From Rhodovulum sp. P5 (GTDB lineage: Bacteria; Pseudomonadota; Alphaproteobacteria; Rhodobacterales; Rhodobacteraceae): DNA of 53,339 bases. Of the stretch, positions 51,522 to 53,339 are shown one piece after another. The notes under the pieces were generated by a model that had not been told where the DNA came from, searched no databases, and saw nothing but the letters and a program-made list of their open reading frames with translations. The stretch lies in the NCBI RefSeq assembly GCF_002079305.1, contig NZ_CP015042.1:1-53339 (forward strand), written 5' to 3'. Positions within the stretch are counted from its first letter, which is position 1; every line of letters starts with the position of its first letter. Both the position numbers and the translations under genes were made by a program.

Positions 51522-53339
51522 TTGCCAAGACGCCAAATTTTGAGCGACCGACAGCGGGCAGCGTTGTTTGATCTGCCAACCGATGAAGCAACCTTGTTGC
51601 GGCACTACATGCTGGCTGATGATGACATCGACCACATTCGATCCCGCCGCCGGGCACACAATCGCTTCGGGTTTGCTTTACAACTCTGCGTCTTCCGCTA
51701 TCCGGGTCGGCTCTTGCAGCCGGGTGAAGTCATTCCATCCGAGATTACCGAGTTTCTGGCGGCACAGCTCGGCATTGCGCCTGACGACTTGACGGATTAC
51801 GCGCACCGTGCCGAAACCCGACGCGAACACCTTGCCGATCTGCGAGAGATTTACGGCTACAAAATGTTCTCGGGTCAGGGGGCACGTGATCTGAAAACAT
51901 GGTTGGTACGGGAAGCGGAAACAGCACGATCAAATTTGGATTTGGCTCGGCGGCTCGTGGAGCATTGCCGCCAGACGCAAACAATCCTGCCCGGTGTCTC
52001 CGTTGTCGAACGGCTTTGCGCTGATGCCCTGGTTGCCGCAGAACGGAAGATCGACAGCCGTATTGCGGAACGTCTCAGTGAAACCAAGCAAGCCCAACTG
52101 GATTCACTGCTGACGGAACTGGTCGATGAGCGGGTCAGCCGATTTGTCTGGCTGCGTCAGTTTGAGATCGGGCAGAATTCGGCTGGTGCCAGTCGCCTTC
52201 TGGATCGGCTGGAATTCTTGCAGGCGCTCGGAATTCCGACCGGAACTTTGAATGAGGTGCCTCCTCATCGGATTGCCCGGTTACGCAGACAGGGTGAACG
52301 GTATTTTGCGGACGGGTTGCGGGACATTTCCAGTGACCGGCGGCTGGCCATTCTGGCAGTCTGCGCCGTGGAATGGCAGGCGGCTATATCTGATGCCCTT
52401 GTCGAAACCCATGATCGGATCGTTGGAAAGACATGGCGCGATGCCAAGAGATTGTGTGATACCCGCGTTAACGACGCAAAGGCCGCTGTCCAACAAACTC
52501 TGCGCTCTTTCACCGAGTTGGGAACCGCCTTGCTTGCTGCACATAGCGATGGTGTTTCCCTCGAAACCGCCGTTTCGGACACACCTGGATGGTCGGTCCT
52601 GGAGGAGCTGGTGGCGACATCAGCACAGTTAACCAACACCATGGCAGCGGACCCGCTGGCTCACGTTGTACACGGCTATCGTCGGTTCCGGCGCTATACT
52701 CCGCGAATGCTGAAAGCGCTGGATATCAGAGCTGCTCCGGTGGCTGCCGCGCTAATGGATGCAGTGCAATCCATTAGTAGTCACAGTTACAGCACAAACA
52801 GAGCAGCGGGTTTTCTGCGGAAAAACTCCAAATGGCACCGGCACCTAAAATCTCAGTCGGATGGTGACCACCGCATCTGGGAGGTCGCAGTACTGTTTCA
52901 TCTGCGCGATGCCTTCCGATCCGGGGATATCTGGCTGCAACATTCAAAGCGCTACGCTGATTTGAAACAGGCCCTTGTGCCAATCTCAGCCGTTCCTGCC
53001 ATCTCTAGATTGAGCATGCCTCTTGATCCGGCCACTTGGCTTTCAAATCGGAAGATGCGGATCACCGACGGCCTGAACCGTTTGGCAGGTGCTGCCAGAC
53101 ACGGAGCCATCCCCGGCGGGTCTATCGAGAATGGTGCGCTCAAGATCGAACGACTGACAACAGCCGTACCTGAAGAGGCGGAAGAGCTCGTCCTTGATCT
53201 CTATCGCCAACTTCCAGATATCCGCATCACCGATCTGCTTCTGGAAGTGGATGAGGCCACTGGATTCACAGACGCCTTTACCCATCTGCGAACAGGTGCG
53301 CCTTGTAAAGACAGGATTGGGCTGCTGAATGTTCTGCTG
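51522..53339 (+). CDS. tnpA: Tn3-family transposase, N-terminal 606 codons (3' end outside window)
   Basis: The frame starts with TTG at 51522 after AGGAAT and is open to the last base of the window, 606 codons. The start PRRQILSDRQRAALFDLP, then LRHYMLADDDIDHIRSRRRAHNRFGFALQLC and FLAAQLGIAPDDLTDYAHRAETRREH are the standard N-terminal DUF4158 region of Tn3 transposases; the central helical region follows. The C-terminal DDE domain lies outside. It differs clearly from the transposase at 15120-18050, so the window holds two unrelated Tn3-family elements. Confidence 0.92.
   Translation, partial: MPRRQILSDRQRAALFDLPTDEATLLRHYMLADDDIDHIRSRRRAHNRFGFALQLCVFRYPGRLLQPGEVIPSEITEFLAAQLGIAPDDLTDYAHRAETRREHLADLREIYGYKMFSGQGARDLKTWLVREAETARSNLDLARRLVEHCRQTQTILPGVSVVERLCADALVAAERKIDSRIAERLSETKQAQLDSLLTELVDERVSRFVWLRQFEIGQNSAGASRLLDRLEFLQALGIPTGTLNEVPPHRIARLRRQGERYFADGLRDISSDRRLAILAVCAVEWQAAISDALVETHDRIVGKTWRDAKRLCDTRVNDAKAAVQQTLRSFTELGTALLAAHSDGVSLETAVSDTPGWSVLEELVATSAQLTNTMAADPLAHVVHGYRRFRRYTPRMLKALDIRAAPVAAALMDAVQSISSHSYSTNRAAGFLRKNSKWHRHLKSQSDGDHRIWEVAVLFHLRDAFRSGDIWLQHSKRYADLKQALVPISAVPAISRLSMPLDPATWLSNRKMRITDGLNRLAGAARHGAIPGGSIENGALKIERLTTAVPEEAEELVLDLYRQLPDIRITDLLLEVDEATGFTDAFTHLRTGAPCKDRIGLLNVLL

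Larger units (their letters stand above)
48622..53339 (+). mobile_element. Second Tn3-family transposon (right end outside window)
   Basis: The left end is a 38-bp repeat starting GGGGTCTGG and ending ACGTTAAG, the hallmark of Tn3-family ends. Inside lie four passenger genes (ArsR, NIPSNAP, monooxygenase, LysE), a leftward resolvase and a rightward transposase that runs off the window. It is inserted in the 3' part of the ParB-like gene. Confidence 0.85.

Noticed and set aside
1..53339. CRISPR arrays, tRNA and rRNA genes
   Set aside because: No regularly spaced repeats, and no tRNA- or rRNA-like sequence, were noticed on either strand.

Overview
The window looks like part of a repABC-type plasmid (or a plasmid-derived contig) from an alphaproteobacterium, most likely a Rhodobacteraceae/Roseobacter-group species. 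The grounds are high GC outside a few islands, a complete repABC replication and partition operon with its antisense RNA, and a set of proteins typical of Rhodobacterales plasmids: Sbno-like helicase, DUF6878, DUF6915, DUF736, DUF2493, ArdC-like, DUF3768 and a large ParB-like protein. No rRNA, tRNA or CRISPR array was seen.

Layout. 1-4.7 kb: plasmid-maintenance block led by the C-terminal part of a strawberry-notch-type helicase. 4.85-8.3 kb: an ietAS-type defence pair (AAA+ ATPase plus subtilisin-like protease). 9-11.8 kb: DUF2493 protein, GSU2403-type nucleotidyltransferase and a small conserved protein. 12.1-13.8 kb: an IS1182-family insertion sequence. 14.0-18.2 kb: a mobilisation gene broken by a Tn3-family element. 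18.2-25.2 kb: the right half of a type I BREX locus, with pglX decapitated and frameshifted but pglZ and brxL intact. 25.2-31.4 kb: a Cys-rich protein/WGR/WYL operon divergent from a plasmid-borne sbcD-sbcC-small zinc protein operon. 31.5-33.7 kb: a DUF1612-like HTH protein and a serine recombinase. 34.1-37.7 kb: repABC with ctRNA and two 16-bp parS-like palindromes. 37.7-38.9 kb: Fic protein. 39.2-44.6 kb: an ArdC-like antirestriction gene split by a recombinase-in-trio (RIT) element. 44.6-46.1 kb: AraC regulator and HAD hydrolase. 46.2-48.7 kb: DUF3768 protein and a ParB-like gene with a nonsense codon and a truncated 3' end. 48.6 kb to the end: a second Tn3-family transposon carrying ArsR, NIPSNAP, monooxygenase and LysE passengers, followed by resolvase and the first 606 codons of the transposase.

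How it works together. The intact core is repABC plus the ietAS pair, the Fic protein and the WYL/WGR/SbcCD block. Four mobile elements (IS1182, two unrelated Tn3-family transposons, one RIT) have eroded the mobilisation, BREX, ArdC and ParB-like genes. The two halves of the maintenance block (39-48.6 kb and 1-11.8 kb) point the same way and may be continuous on a circular molecule, interrupted by the second Tn3 element. The most striking points are the BREX/mob deletion junction formed by the first Tn3-like element, the seamless RIT insertion with a perfect 32-bp palindrome at one end, and the divergent WYL-WGR-Cys-rich / SbcDC-zinc-protein cluster, which is a candidate uncharacterised defence module.
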